64,000 bases of DNA from Brachybacterium endophyticum. GTDB lineage: Bacteria; Actinomycetota; Actinomycetes; Actinomycetales; Dermabacteraceae. A program made the position numbers and the translations under genes. This document shows positions 50,426 to 60,903 of this stretch, in pieces; within the stretch, counting starts at the first letter, position 1; the number at the start of each line of letters is the position of its first letter. The DNA lies in contig NZ_QFKX01000002.1 in the NCBI RefSeq assembly GCF_003130585.1, positions 1-64,000 on the forward strand. The letters run 5' to 3'. A model generated the notes under the pieces. It saw only the letters and a program-made list of their open reading frames with translations. It searched no databases and was not told the origin of the DNA.

Positions 50426-51715
50426 TCACGTGTACCAGGTCGGCTCCGGGACACGTCCCGCGAGCGCGTACTCGCCGACCTCCCGCTTCTTGTAGGGCAG
50501 CGGGTCGTGCAGGGAGTGCGTGCGCAGGTTCCGCCAGTAGATGTCCAGGCCCACGGAGTTCGCCGAGGCCCGGGCGCCCGTGAGCTCGAAGATCCTCGAG
50601 GTGACCTCGAGGCCGTCCTCGACGATCCGCAGCTTGGAGGCGGCCACCTGCACGGCGATCTCCCCGCGCCGGCGCTCGGTGAGCTGCTCGCGCGGGGCGT
50701 GCAGGATCTCGCTGATCGCGGCGCCCGTGCGGTCGATGAGGGATGCGTCGGCCCACAGCGTCGACTGCAGGCGGCCGTAGCCCTCGAGGATGTACCACTC
50801 CTGGTCAGCCGAGTCCTTGTCGTCCCCGCCGAAGGGCCACGGGCGGGTCTTCTCCCGTGTGTACGCGGTGGCCCGCTCGAGAGCCCCCTCGGCGATGCCC
50901 AGGTAGAAGTTCGCGAAGACCAGCTGGATCGCGGGCACGTTCAGCGTGGCGTAGACGCTGCCGTGGAACGTCTTGTCGACGTATCCGAGCGCGTCGGACC
51001 AGGGGGCGCGGACATCGGTGATGCGCACCGATCCCGACTCCGTGAGGCGCTGTCCCAGGTTGTCCCAGTCGCCCGCGAAGACGATGCCCTCCTGGTCGGT
51101 CGGCACGGCGGTGAAGACGTGGTCGTCGGTGCCCTGCAGGACTCCCTCGAGGATCGTCACGTCCGAGACGACGCCGCCCGTGGAGAAGGACTTGCGGCCG
51201 TTGAAGACCAGCTCGTCCCCCTCGTCGGCGACGGTGAGGTCGTCGTCGCGGGGATTGACCGCACCGCCGATCAGCCACGTCCCCTCGGTCGCCGACCGGG
51301 CGAAGGCGGCGCGCTGCTCGTCGGTGCCGACCAGCTCCGCGGTCCAGAACCACAGGTAGTGGTATCCGAGCAGCTGGCCGATCGACCCGTCGCCGCGCGC
51401 GATGGTGCGCACCACCGTGTACGCGGTCTCCCAGGTCTGGCCGCCTCCGCCGAACTCCGGCGGCCCCAGCAATGTCACCAGCCCCGCGGCCTTCAGCAGC
51501 GCGACCTCCTGGAAAGGGCTCTCGTTCGCGCGGTCTCGCTCGACCGCGTCGAGCGCGAGCAGGTCGGAGACCTCCTGGGCCCGCTCGAGCCAGCCCTCGG
51601 CGGTGGTCGGGTGCTCCGGCCAGCTGGGCGAGGGCGTGCCGGTCGCGGCCGACGGGTCGGCGGCGTCGGTAGCGGTCGTGGGAGGCGCGGTCCTGGACGT
51701 GGCGGTCGTGGTCAT
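50426..51715 (-). CDS. Acyl-CoA-dehydrogenase-fold flavin monooxygenase (SfnB/DszC-like)
   Basis: This 429-residue protein has the acyl-CoA dehydrogenase fold. ARGDGSIGQLLGYHYLW, GTWLIGGAVNPRD, FNGRKSFSTGGVVSDV and SRIFELTGARASANSVGLDIYWRNLRTH are the blocks shared with DszC and SfnB, which use FMNH2 to oxidise organosulfur compounds, rather than with fatty-acid enzymes. The YWRNLRTHSLHDP ending is typical. It might take reduced flavin from the FMN reductase at 44379. The first 30 residues are an Ala/Thr-rich tail. AAGGAGC precedes the ATG. Confidence 0.85.
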   Translation of the reverse strand: MTTTATSRTAPPTTATDAADPSAATGTPSPSWPEHPTTAEGWLERAQEVSDLLALDAVERDRANESPFQEVALLKAAGLVTLLGPPEFGGGGQTWETAYTVVRTIARGDGSIGQLLGYHYLWFWTAELVGTDEQRAAFARSATEGTWLIGGAVNPRDDDLTVADEGDELVFNGRKSFSTGGVVSDVTILEGVLQGTDDHVFTAVPTDQEGIVFAGDWDNLGQRLTESGSVRITDVRAPWSDALGYVDKTFHGSVYATLNVPAIQLVFANFYLGIAEGALERATAYTREKTRPWPFGGDDKDSADQEWYILEGYGRLQSTLWADASLIDRTGAAISEILHAPREQLTERRRGEIAVQVAASKLRIVEDGLEVTSRIFELTGARASANSVGLDIYWRNLRTHSLHDPLPYKKREVGEYALAGRVPEPTWYT

Positions 51716-51862
51716 GGGTCAGCTCCTTCGTGGCGTGCGGTCGGTGCTTCCGGCCGCACGCTACATAGGGCTGCTTAAGGGCGCGCCTGCTGGGACTTAT
51801 GAGTTCGTGCGGGGTCGCACGGCGTCGCGGGAGTTCTTCCGCGGGCCCTCCGCGCACATGCA

Positions 51863-51902
51863 GAACGCCCCTGATCCGCGAACTCGCGGATCAGGGGCGT
51901 TC
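51863..51902 (-). terminator. Terminator of tRNA-Ser
   Basis: A perfect 19-bp inverted repeat (51863-51881 with 51884-51902) lies 6 bases after the tRNA 3' end on the minus strand. The T run is weak, but the stem is one of the strongest in the window. Confidence 0.75.
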
Positions 51903-51908
51903 CCAGGG

Positions 51909-51993
51909 CGGAGGATGGGGGATTTGAACCCCCGAGGGCTTTCACCCAACACGCGTTCCAGGCGTGCGCACTAGGCCGCTATGCGAATCCTCC
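51909..51993 (-). tRNA. tRNA-Ser, anticodon GGA
   Basis: The 85-nt gene has an acceptor stem from GGAGGAT (51993-51987) and ATCCTCC (51916-51910) with G as discriminator. The D arm, the anticodon arm with loop CTGGAAC (anticodon GGA), a long variable arm typical of class II tRNA, and the T arm GGGGGTTCAAATCCCCC are all present. No CCA is encoded. TAGTGT on the minus strand (52020-52015) may be its -10. An intrinsic terminator follows. Confidence 0.95.
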
Positions 51994-52124
51994 ATTGCTC
52001 GTAGAGCAGGAGACACACTACCGGAGGGCCTCCGGTGGTGCGAGCCGGCGTCGGCCCGGCCGGGTGCATGTCACACCCGGACCGGCCGACGGGGCGGCGC
52101 CACGCTGCGGCACCGCCCCCGCGC

Positions 52125-52235
52125 TCAGTCCTCGGGCTCCTCCGGATGCCTCACGATGTTCACGACCGCCGCCGCGAGACCGCCCCAGACGGTGACGATC
52201 GCGACGCACAGCATGACGATGGCCGATGCCGACAT
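52125..52235 (-). CDS. metS: MetS-like small subunit of the NSS amino-acid transporter
   Basis: This 36-residue peptide has a single hydrophobic helix (about 4-28) and an acidic tail ending PEEPED, the pattern of the methionine/alanine importer small subunit. In Corynebacterium glutamicum, MetP needs its small partner MetS for uptake. The ATG overlaps the stop of the transporter gene by one base and GGAGGGA lies just upstream, so the two are translationally coupled. Conventional gene finders would miss it by size. Confidence 0.85.
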   Translation of the reverse strand: MSASAIVMLCVAIVTVWGGLAAAVVNIVRHPEEPED

Positions 52236-53992
52236 CAGTTCCCTCCCTCCGTCTCGCGCAGGGCGCCCGTGGCGAGCGCCTGGTCCCTGCTCCCGGCCGC
52301 AGCGCCGTCAGCGCTGCCGGAGACCTGCGGCGAGCGCAGCTCCTGCGGGGTGGCGGGTGCTCCGCCGGGCGTCACCTCGAGCACGGTGCCCGGTGACGTG
52401 AGGACCGCGTCGGTGACGACCGGCGGGGCGATCGAATCGCCGTCGGAGTCCGGGCGGTCCTTGTTCGAGCCCGCGGGCCACGGCAGCAGAGAGATGGCGA
52501 TGGCGACGATCACCAGGGCGATCGCCATGCCCCAGCCGAACACGTTGACGAACCAGTTCGGGTACCCGGAGTACGCCGTGTCGGCCGACAGCAGCTCCAC
52601 GATCGAGAGGATCATCGTCACGCCCAGGACGAGCGGGGCGATCACCTTCACGCAGGTCTCCCACCCCGTGCCGAGCCGGAAGGTGCCCTTGAAGTTCAGG
52701 TGGTCCCGCAGGGTGGGTAGGCCTCGGATGATGTATCCGAGCGCGATCGTGGACACCAGGGCGGCGCCGACGATCCCGTAGGAGTTCACGAAGTTGTCGA
52801 GCGTGTCCAGCAGCGCGAGCCCCATCGTGGTGGGGAACAGCAGGGTGGAGCCGATAGCCATCGGCAGCAGCACCACGAGCGTCCCGGGGATACGGGAGAG
52901 GCCGAACTTGTCCTGCACCGCCGAGACGATCACCTCGATGATCGAGACCAGCGAGGTGAAGCCCGCGAGCACCAGCGACCCGAAGAACAGCACGCCGATC
53001 AGGGCGCCGCCGGGGGCCTGGGAGATGATCGTCGGGAAGGCGATGAAGGCCAGGCCGATGCCGTCGGTGACGACTTCCTGGATGTTCACGCCCTGGGCCT
53101 GCGCCATGAAGCCCAGTGCCGAGAACACGCCGATGCCGGCGAGGATCTCGAAGCTCGAGTTGGCGAAGCCGACCACCAGGCCGGAGCCGGTGAGGTCGGT
53201 CTTCTTCTTGAGGTAGGAGGCGTAGGTCAGCATGATGCCGAAGGCCACCGAGAGCGAGAAGAAGATCTGGCCGTAGGCCGCGATCCACACGCTGGGCTTG
53301 GTCAGCGCGGCCCAGTTCGGCTCGAACAGGGCGTTCAGGCCGGTGATCGCGCCGGGAAGGAACAGGGCGCGCACCACCAGGATCACGAACATGACCACCA
53401 GCAGCGGGATGAAGATCATCGAGGTCTTGGCGATCCCGCTCTCCACGCCGAGCGCCAGCGTGATGATCACGGCGACCCACACCAGCAGGATCGTCAGCAG
53501 CACCGGGCCCACGTAGTCGAAGCCGATCGACACGTCGGTGCCCTGCAGGGACTTGGTGAAGTCGCCGAAGAAGAAGCCCTCGGCGTCGTCCCCCCACTTC
53601 TGGCTCACGGAGAACACCATGTAGTTCAGCGACCAGGCGATGATCAGGGCGTAGTAGCCGCCGATGATCACGCAGATCAGCACCTGCCACCAGCCGATGA
53701 ACTCGGTCCAGCGCTTCAGGCGGCGCCAGGCGAGGGGAGCCGAGCCGCGCCAGCGGTGCCCGATCGCGTAGTCCACGAACAGCAGCGGGATGCCCGCGGT
53801 GAGCAGCGCGACCAGATACGGGATCATGAACGCCCCGCCGCCGCCCTCGTAGGCGACGGCCGGGAAGCGCCAGATGTTGCCGAGGCCGACGGCACTGCCG
53901 ATGGCGGCGAAGATGAAGGCGGAGCGCCCGGAGAACGCGCCGCGGTTCGCGCGCGTTCTCTGCTGGTCCGCCGGGGCGGGGGAGGATGACAT
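52235..53992 (-). CDS. metP: Sodium-dependent amino acid transporter, MetP-like (NSS family)
   Basis: This 585-residue protein of the neurotransmitter:sodium symporter family has about twelve hydrophobic segments. Its helix 1 motif AVGLGNIWRFP (34-44) forms the sodium and substrate site. With its 36-residue partner it most resembles MetP/MetS of corynebacteria, importers of methionine and alanine; the substrate is inferred. The start ATG is preceded by GGAAGG. The open frame continues for over 500 codons upstream across the divergent peptidase gene, but this is antisense shadow. Confidence 0.9.
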   Translation of the reverse strand: MSSSPAPADQQRTRANRGAFSGRSAFIFAAIGSAVGLGNIWRFPAVAYEGGGGAFMIPYLVALLTAGIPLLFVDYAIGHRWRGSAPLAWRRLKRWTEFIGWWQVLICVIIGGYYALIIAWSLNYMVFSVSQKWGDDAEGFFFGDFTKSLQGTDVSIGFDYVGPVLLTILLVWVAVIITLALGVESGIAKTSMIFIPLLVVMFVILVVRALFLPGAITGLNALFEPNWAALTKPSVWIAAYGQIFFSLSVAFGIMLTYASYLKKKTDLTGSGLVVGFANSSFEILAGIGVFSALGFMAQAQGVNIQEVVTDGIGLAFIAFPTIISQAPGGALIGVLFFGSLVLAGFTSLVSIIEVIVSAVQDKFGLSRIPGTLVVLLPMAIGSTLLFPTTMGLALLDTLDNFVNSYGIVGAALVSTIALGYIIRGLPTLRDHLNFKGTFRLGTGWETCVKVIAPLVLGVTMILSIVELLSADTAYSGYPNWFVNVFGWGMAIALVIVAIAISLLPWPAGSNKDRPDSDGDSIAPPVVTDAVLTSPGTVLEVTPGGAPATPQELRSPQVSGSADGAAAGSRDQALATGALRETEGGN

Positions 53993-54181
53993 GGCATGCC
54001 TTCCACGGTCGAGAAGGGGGATCTGGGCAGGGCCGGACGACGGCCCGGAGGGGCGTGCGTGAACGCGTGTGGCCCCGGTACTGGGGGCAGACCCTAGAGG
54101 ATCGGGGCGTTCCGGGCACCTCCCGCCCAGCACGCGGTCACCCGGGCATGGGACGAAACTCTCCCGACGGCGCTCGTCGAT

Positions 54182-54187
54182 TAGGGT
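54182..54187 (+). promoter_or_regulatory. Leaderless -10 element of the M20 peptidase gene
   Basis: TAGGGT ends six bases before the ATG at 54194 and no Shine-Dalgarno site is present, so transcription would start at or next to the start codon. The -35 is poorly defined. Confidence 0.5.
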
Positions 54188-54193
54188 CTGGCC

Positions 54194-55558
54194 ATGCCCG
54201 ATGATCGTTCCCCGGCCCCCGCTGTCCGTCCCGCTCCCGCCTCCGGCGCGTACCTCGCCGAGCTCGATGCCGCTCGCGAGCAGGCACTGCGCACTCTCGC
54301 CCCGCATCCCGGCTCCGACTTCTCCGGTGCGGGGGACGTGCTGCACGGGCGCCTGGAGGACGCGGTGGCGGCCGACGCCGGCGCGATCGTCGACCTGATG
54401 CTCGACCTCGCCGCCCACCCCGAGACGGCCTTCGCCGAGCACCGTTCGGCCGCCGCCATCGGCACGCTCCTGGAGGACCACGCCCTGGAGGCCGAGGTGG
54501 GCGTGTTCGGACTGGACACGGCCGTGCGCGCGGAGATCCGCGGCGAGGGGGACGGCCCCACCCTCGCGATCCTCGCCGAGTACGACGCCCTGCCGGGCGT
54601 GGGGCACGGCTGCGGCCACAACGTGATCGCCGCGATGGGCGTCGGCGCGTTCCTGGCGCTCGCCCGCCTCGCGGCAGAGGACCCGTCGGCCGTCCCGGGG
54701 CGGGTCGTGCTCCTGGGCACCCCCGCCGAGGAGGGCCACACCGGCAAGGAGTACATGGCACGCGAGGGAGCCTTCGAGGGGCTCGACGCCGCCGTCATGG
54801 CCCACCCCTACGCCGGGTACGACCTGGCCGACCAGGCGTGGCTCGGGCGACGGACCCTGACCGTCGAGTTCACCGGGCACACCGCGCACGCCTCCGCCCA
54901 GCCCTTCATGGGCCGCAACGCCCTGGACGCCGCGAGCCTCATGTACCAGGGGATCGGCCTGATGCGGCAGCAGACCCCGCCCTCGGACCGCATCCACGCC
55001 GTGGTGCGCGAGGGCGGCGAGCGGGCCAGCGTGATCCCCGACCGCTCGCGCCTGGACCTCTACGTGCGCTCGCTGGCCCCCGCCACCCTGCGCGACCTCT
55101 CCCGGCGTGTGGAGGACGTGGCGCGCGGCGCCGCGCTGATGACCGGGTGCGGGGTCGACATCCGCTGGGACGAGCACCCGCCCTCCCTGCCCGTGCGCAC
55201 CAACGAGGCCCTGACCGGCCGCTGGGTCGAGTCCCAGCGCCGCCGGGGACGGGACCCGCTGCCGCGCGGCGTGGTCTCCGAGACCCTCGCCGCCTCCACC
55301 GACTTCGGCAACGTCAGCTTCCGCATCCCCGGCATGCACCCGGTGATCCACGTGTCCGATCCGGGGGTCGCCCTGCACACCCGCGAGTTCGCCAAGGCCG
55401 CCACCAGCGACCTCGCTCGCTCCGCCGCGGCCGACGGCGCCTACGGCCTGGCCGCCACCGTGCTCGACGTGCTCCACGACCCCGAGCTCGCCACCGCCGT
55501 GCGGCGGGAGTTCGAGGACGCCGGAGGCGCGATCGACGTGCCCCACTACTTCGACTGA
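54194..55558 (+). CDS. M20 family amidohydrolase, AbgB-like
   Basis: This 454-residue metallo-amidohydrolase has the M20 metal site: Asp131 in AEYDALPGVGHGCGHN with His138, Cys140 and His142, and Glu179-Glu180 in GTPAEEGHTG. The insert domain follows (about 205-330). The pattern GHGCGHN and the AbgT-family transporter downstream suggest hydrolysis of p-aminobenzoyl-glutamate or a similar acyl amino acid. The gene is likely leaderless and lies 103 bases before the transporter. It is divergent from the NSS transporter. Confidence 0.88.
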   Translation: MPDDRSPAPAVRPAPASGAYLAELDAAREQALRTLAPHPGSDFSGAGDVLHGRLEDAVAADAGAIVDLMLDLAAHPETAFAEHRSAAAIGTLLEDHALEAEVGVFGLDTAVRAEIRGEGDGPTLAILAEYDALPGVGHGCGHNVIAAMGVGAFLALARLAAEDPSAVPGRVVLLGTPAEEGHTGKEYMAREGAFEGLDAAVMAHPYAGYDLADQAWLGRRTLTVEFTGHTAHASAQPFMGRNALDAASLMYQGIGLMRQQTPPSDRIHAVVREGGERASVIPDRSRLDLYVRSLAPATLRDLSRRVEDVARGAALMTGCGVDIRWDEHPPSLPVRTNEALTGRWVESQRRRGRDPLPRGVVSETLAASTDFGNVSFRIPGMHPVIHVSDPGVALHTREFAKAATSDLARSAAADGAYGLAATVLDVLHDPELATAVRREFEDAGGAIDVPHYFD

Positions 55559-55661
55559 CCCCCACCGGTTCGACCGCCCCGCGAACGACCCGGCCCCTCG
55601 GAATCCTCCGCCCCCGATCCCCACCCCGGCCGATCATCCCTCGGCCGACCAGGAGAGACCC

Positions 55662-57254
55662 ATGAGCCGCACCGCCTCCTCAGACACCGCCCCGAGCACG
55701 CGCACCGACCGGCTGCTGAACGTCGTCGAGCGGGCGGGCAACAAGCTGCCCGAGCCGTTCATGCTGTTCCTGATCCTGTTCGCGATCACCGGGATCGTCT
55801 CGACCGCGATGGCGCTCGCCGGGGTGCAGGTCACCGTGCCGGGCTCCGACGAGGCGACGGTCATCAAGGGACTGTTCACCGGGGAGGGCATGGCCTGGCT
55901 GACCACGAACCTCGGCGAGAACTACATGGGCTTCCCGCCGCTGGTCACGGTGATGCCGATCCTGCTGGGAATCGGCATCGCCCAGCACTCGGGGCTGCTC
56001 GCCGCCGGCATCCGCGCGATGTTCGGCTCCTCGCCGCGCTGGCTGCTGCCCTACGTGGTCGGGATCGTCGGCGTGATCGCCTCGATCATGTCGGACTCGG
56101 CGTTCGTGGTGGTGCCGCCGCTCGCGGCCCTCGTGTTCAAGGCTGCCGGTCGCCACCCCGTGGCGGGACTGCTGGGAGGCTTCGCGGCCGCCGGCGCCGG
56201 GTACTCCACGAACCTCGTGCCCACCAGCCTGGACGCCCTGTTCGCCGGCATCACCAACTCCGTGATCGACACCGTCTCGGGCCTGGGCGCGACCACCGTG
56301 AACCCGGTGTCGAACTGGTGGTTCAACATCGTCTCCTCGATCATCCTGGCGCTGATCGCCGGGTTCATCATCGACCGCATCCTCGAGCCGCGCCTGGTGC
56401 GCCAGGGGATCCCCCGCGACGAGACCCTCGAGGACGGGCCGACCGGCTCCGGGGACTCCGCCGAGCAGATGCGCGCCGAGCTCAGCCGGAGCGAGCGCCG
56501 CGGGCTGCTGCTGACGATCCTCGCGGGCGTCGTGCTGACGGCGATCGTGCTGGTGGCGGCGCTGGTGCCCGGGTCCCCGTGGCGCAACGAGGACGGCGGC
56601 TTCCTCCCCACCTCGCCGCTGCTGGACTCGATCGTCTTCCTGGTGTTCGCCTACTTCGTGGTGCTCGGCGTCGTCTACGGGGCGGCGACCGGGGTGCTGC
56701 GCTCCACGGGCGATGCGGTGCGGATGATGAGCGATGCCCTCAAGGAGATGCTCCCCTTCATCGTCCTGGCCTTCATCCTGGGCAACTTCATCGCCCTGTT
56801 CAACTGGTCGGGCATCGGCTCCTGGATCGCCGTCACCGGCGCCGAGGGCCTCGAGCACATCGGCCTCACCGGTTTCGGCGCCGTCATCGGCTTCATCCTG
56901 CTGGCGAGCATCCTGAACCTGTTCATCATCTCCGGCTCGGGCATGTGGACGATCATGGCGGCCGTCTTCGTGCCGATGTTCGCGCTGCTCGGCTACGAGC
57001 CCGCCTTCACGCAGGCGGCCTTCCGCGTGGGCGACTCCGCGACCCAGGTCATCACCCCGATGAACCCCTACATGGTGGTGCTGCTGGGCATGCTGCGCCG
57101 GTACGAGCCCGCGGCCGGGCTCGGCAGCCTCTTCGCGCGCATGCTCCCCTTCGTGGTCCCGTTCTGGATCGCCTGGACGGTGATCCTGGCCGTGTTCTTC
57201 TTCGCCGACCTGCCGCTGGGACCGGGCAACGGCATCCACCTCAGCGGGAACTGA
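55662..57254 (+). CDS. AbgT family transporter
   Basis: This 530-residue membrane protein matches the AbgT family. LPEPFMLFLILFAITGIVS, ENYMGFPPLVTVMPILLGIG and PTSLDALFAGITNSVI are its signature blocks, and the C-terminal half contains the second inverted hairpin region (QVITPMNPYMVVLLGML). Members import p-aminobenzoyl-glutamate or export sulfonamides. Next to an AbgB-like hydrolase, import of p-aminobenzoyl-glutamate for folate salvage is most likely. GGAGAG precedes the ATG. Confidence 0.9.
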   Translation: MSRTASSDTAPSTRTDRLLNVVERAGNKLPEPFMLFLILFAITGIVSTAMALAGVQVTVPGSDEATVIKGLFTGEGMAWLTTNLGENYMGFPPLVTVMPILLGIGIAQHSGLLAAGIRAMFGSSPRWLLPYVVGIVGVIASIMSDSAFVVVPPLAALVFKAAGRHPVAGLLGGFAAAGAGYSTNLVPTSLDALFAGITNSVIDTVSGLGATTVNPVSNWWFNIVSSIILALIAGFIIDRILEPRLVRQGIPRDETLEDGPTGSGDSAEQMRAELSRSERRGLLLTILAGVVLTAIVLVAALVPGSPWRNEDGGFLPTSPLLDSIVFLVFAYFVVLGVVYGAATGVLRSTGDAVRMMSDALKEMLPFIVLAFILGNFIALFNWSGIGSWIAVTGAEGLEHIGLTGFGAVIGFILLASILNLFIISGSGMWTIMAAVFVPMFALLGYEPAFTQAAFRVGDSATQVITPMNPYMVVLLGMLRRYEPAAGLGSLFARMLPFVVPFWIAWTVILAVFFFADLPLGPGNGIHLSGN

Positions 57255-57330
57255 GGGCCGCGACCTCCGAGGATCGGCAGGGCCCGGGATCGGTAGACTC
57301 GCGAGCTGCAGTTCGGCTCCGGAGCGAGAG

Positions 57331-57819
57331 GTGGCAGACGGGATGACCCTCCGCGAGAGCGCACGGCGAACCCGCGATCTGCCCCCGGTGCTGCTGGGCC
57401 TCGCGATCCTCCTGCTCCTGCAGATGATCGGCCTGTCGCTGACCGCCCTTCTGCACCTCCCGGTGCCCGGGGTCGTGCTCGGGCTCGTCCTGCTGGTGCT
57501 GCTGGGGCTGTGGCCGCGCACCCGCGGGATCCTGCGCGCCGCCGAACCCGCCGGGACGCCGCTGCTGGCACATCTGCAGCTGCTGTTCGTGCCCCCCGGT
57601 GTCGGGGTCGTGGTCGAGATGACGGCTCTCGCCCGCAACGCCCTTCCGATCGCGCTCGCCGTCGGCGGATCGTTCGTGATCACCCTGTTGGTGGCGGGGA
57701 GGCTCCTGCAGGCCCTGCTGCGGCGCCAGGACCGGCGCGGCGCCGAGCGCGGGCGACGGGCGCCCGACGGAGGCCCGACCGCTGCGGGAGATCAGGCGAC
57801 CGGGGGAGCGGGCGCATGA
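57331..57819 (+). CDS. LrgA/CidA family membrane protein
   Basis: This 162-residue protein has about four hydrophobic segments, with PVPGVVLGLVLLVLL and FVPPGVGVV, the two hallmark blocks of CidA/LrgA holin-like proteins. The family modulates murein hydrolase export or, in newer work, pyruvate and glycolate uptake. I take the GTG at 57331 because GGAG lies six bases before it; ATG 57343 is the alternative. TAGACT (57294-57299) may be the -10. It overlaps the LrgB-like gene by four bases. Confidence 0.85.
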   Translation: MADGMTLRESARRTRDLPPVLLGLAILLLLQMIGLSLTALLHLPVPGVVLGLVLLVLLGLWPRTRGILRAAEPAGTPLLAHLQLLFVPPGVGVVVEMTALARNALPIALAVGGSFVITLLVAGRLLQALLRRQDRRGAERGRRAPDGGPTAAGDQATGGAGA

Positions 57820-58511
57820 GCACGATCATCCACCTGCCGGTCTTCGGTCTCGTCCTGACCCTCGTCGTCTATCTCGGCGCGCTCTGGCTGCACGGGCGGC
57901 GGGGGCGTCCTGCCCTGCTGACGCCCGTGTTCGTCACCGTCACCGTGGTCGCTCTCGTCCTCGAGGCCACCGGCCTGAGCTACGCGGAGTACCTGCGCCA
58001 GGTCACCGTGCTGACGCTGCTGCTGGGCCCCGCGACCGTCGCTCTCGCCCTGCCGCTCCTGGCCAACGGCCGCGCCCTGCGCAGCTCGGCACCCGCGGTG
58101 CTGCTGACCCTGTTCACCGGGGCCGTGGTCAGCCTCGGCGTCACCATCGGCGCGCTCACCGTCTTCGGCACCCACGCGACGATCCTGCGCTCCGTGCTGC
58201 CCCGATCGGTGACCTCCCCCGTCGCCCTCACGATCGCCGAGACCCTGAAGGCCTCGACGTCGCTGGCCGTCGTGCTGACGATCCTGTCGGGGATCCTCGG
58301 GGCCGTGTTCGCGCCGCTGCTGCTGAGCCTCGCCGGCGTGCGCGACGAGCGGGCCCGCGGCTTCGCGATCGGACTCACCAGCCACGGCATCGGCACGTCC
58401 CGTGCGCTCGCCGAGTCGCCGGTTGCGGGCGGCTGGTCGAGCGCCGCCATGGTGCTGAACGCCCTGGCGATGACGGCGGTGCTGCCGCTGGTGGCCGCCT
58501 GGGTGGCGTGA
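57816..58511 (+). CDS. LrgB/CidB family membrane protein
   Basis: This 231-residue protein has about six hydrophobic segments with the LrgB signature PRSVTSPVALTIAETL and SHGIGTSRALAE near the end. It partners with the LrgA-like protein, with which it shares an ATGA overlap. The frame stays open further upstream but only shadows lrgA. The pair may affect cell lysis or transport small organic acids. Confidence 0.9.
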   Translation: MSTIIHLPVFGLVLTLVVYLGALWLHGRRGRPALLTPVFVTVTVVALVLEATGLSYAEYLRQVTVLTLLLGPATVALALPLLANGRALRSSAPAVLLTLFTGAVVSLGVTIGALTVFGTHATILRSVLPRSVTSPVALTIAETLKASTSLAVVLTILSGILGAVFAPLLLSLAGVRDERARGFAIGLTSHGIGTSRALAESPVAGGWSSAAMVLNALAMTAVLPLVAAWVA

Positions 58512-58538
58512 GAGCGGACGCCCTCGAGGTCGACTGCC

Positions 58539-59057
58539 TCAGACGTCCAGCTGTTCGCGGGGCGCTGCGCCTTCGGGCAGCATCCGGCTGCGGGTCAGGA
58601 ACCGCTTGCCGTCCGGCGACTCGAGGCTGAAGCCCCCGCCGCGCCCGTCGACCAGGTCGATCGTCAGGTGGGTGTGGCGCCAGTAGGCGAACTGCTCGCG
58701 GCTCATCCAGAAGTCCAGCGGGCTGGTCGTGCCGTCGGGCAGCGGGACCTCGACGTGGCCCATGCGCACGTCCGCGTCCCCGGTGATGAAGTCCCCGGCC
58801 GGATAGCACATGGGGGAGGAGCCGTCGCAGCAGCCCCCGGACTGGTGGAACATCAGCGGCCCGTTGCGGTCCACGAGACGCTGCAGCTGGACGACCGCAT
58901 CGCGGGTGAACGCGACCCGGGAGAAGTCCTCGCCCTCTATCGTGGGATCGGCCTCCAGCACGTCGTCGGCCGACGTCGGCTCGGGCAGCGGTGGCGCCGG
59001 CGGCTGTCCGGCCTGGGGTGCCGGTTCCGGCGCAGGGGTGGATGGCTGGGATGACAT
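58539..59057 (-). CDS. DUF779 protein linked to aldehyde dehydrogenase
   Basis: This 172-residue protein has a Pro-rich first 30 residues and then a DUF779 domain. Its HQSGGCCDGSSPMC block includes His71, Cys76, Cys77 and Cys84, likely metal or redox residues. DUF779 genes habitually sit beside NAD-dependent (acet)aldehyde dehydrogenases, as here; the role is unknown. GGAAGGA precedes the ATG. It is 108 bases downstream of the aldehyde dehydrogenase gene, on the same strand. Confidence 0.85.
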   Translation of the reverse strand: MSSQPSTPAPEPAPQAGQPPAPPLPEPTSADDVLEADPTIEGEDFSRVAFTRDAVVQLQRLVDRNGPLMFHQSGGCCDGSSPMCYPAGDFITGDADVRMGHVEVPLPDGTTSPLDFWMSREQFAYWRHTHLTIDLVDGRGGGFSLESPDGKRFLTRSRMLPEGAAPREQLDV

Positions 59058-59165
59058 GGGATCCTTCCGTTCCGGTGAGATCGGGGACATCGTGCGACGA
59101 CGTGGTCGGTGGTCGGTGGTCGGTGGGGAGGGCGGCCTGCGTGGGCCACCCTCCCCACCCCCCGA

Positions 59166-60689
<1,524 letters not shown>

Positions 60690-60892
60690 GACTCTCCTCG
60701 TTGAGATCGGTTCCATCGGTGGGTCGCGCAGGGGTGGAACGCAGAGGCTCCGGATCGCGTGACCGGGGTCACCATCCTACGGCGCCGGGGTGGGCCGTGA
60801 CATCCCGTCGTCGGCCCTCGAAGTGCGCGACCTCCTGCGTGTTCCGTCGCACGGTGCGGCCCCGGGGGTTCGCGCGGGAAGCGCCCTTTCGG

Positions 60893-60898
60893 TAGAGT
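60893..60898 (+). promoter_or_regulatory. -10 element of the SRP RNA gene
   Basis: TAGAGT lies 7 bases before the presumed 5' end of the RNA. A good -35 is not obvious. Confidence 0.45.
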
Positions 60899-60903
60899 CA
60901 TGA

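Noticed and set aside
53993-55624. Extension of the NSS transporter frame by more than 500 codons upstream
   Set aside because: It lies antisense to the clear M20 peptidase gene, and the transporter has a good ATG with Shine-Dalgarno site at 53992.
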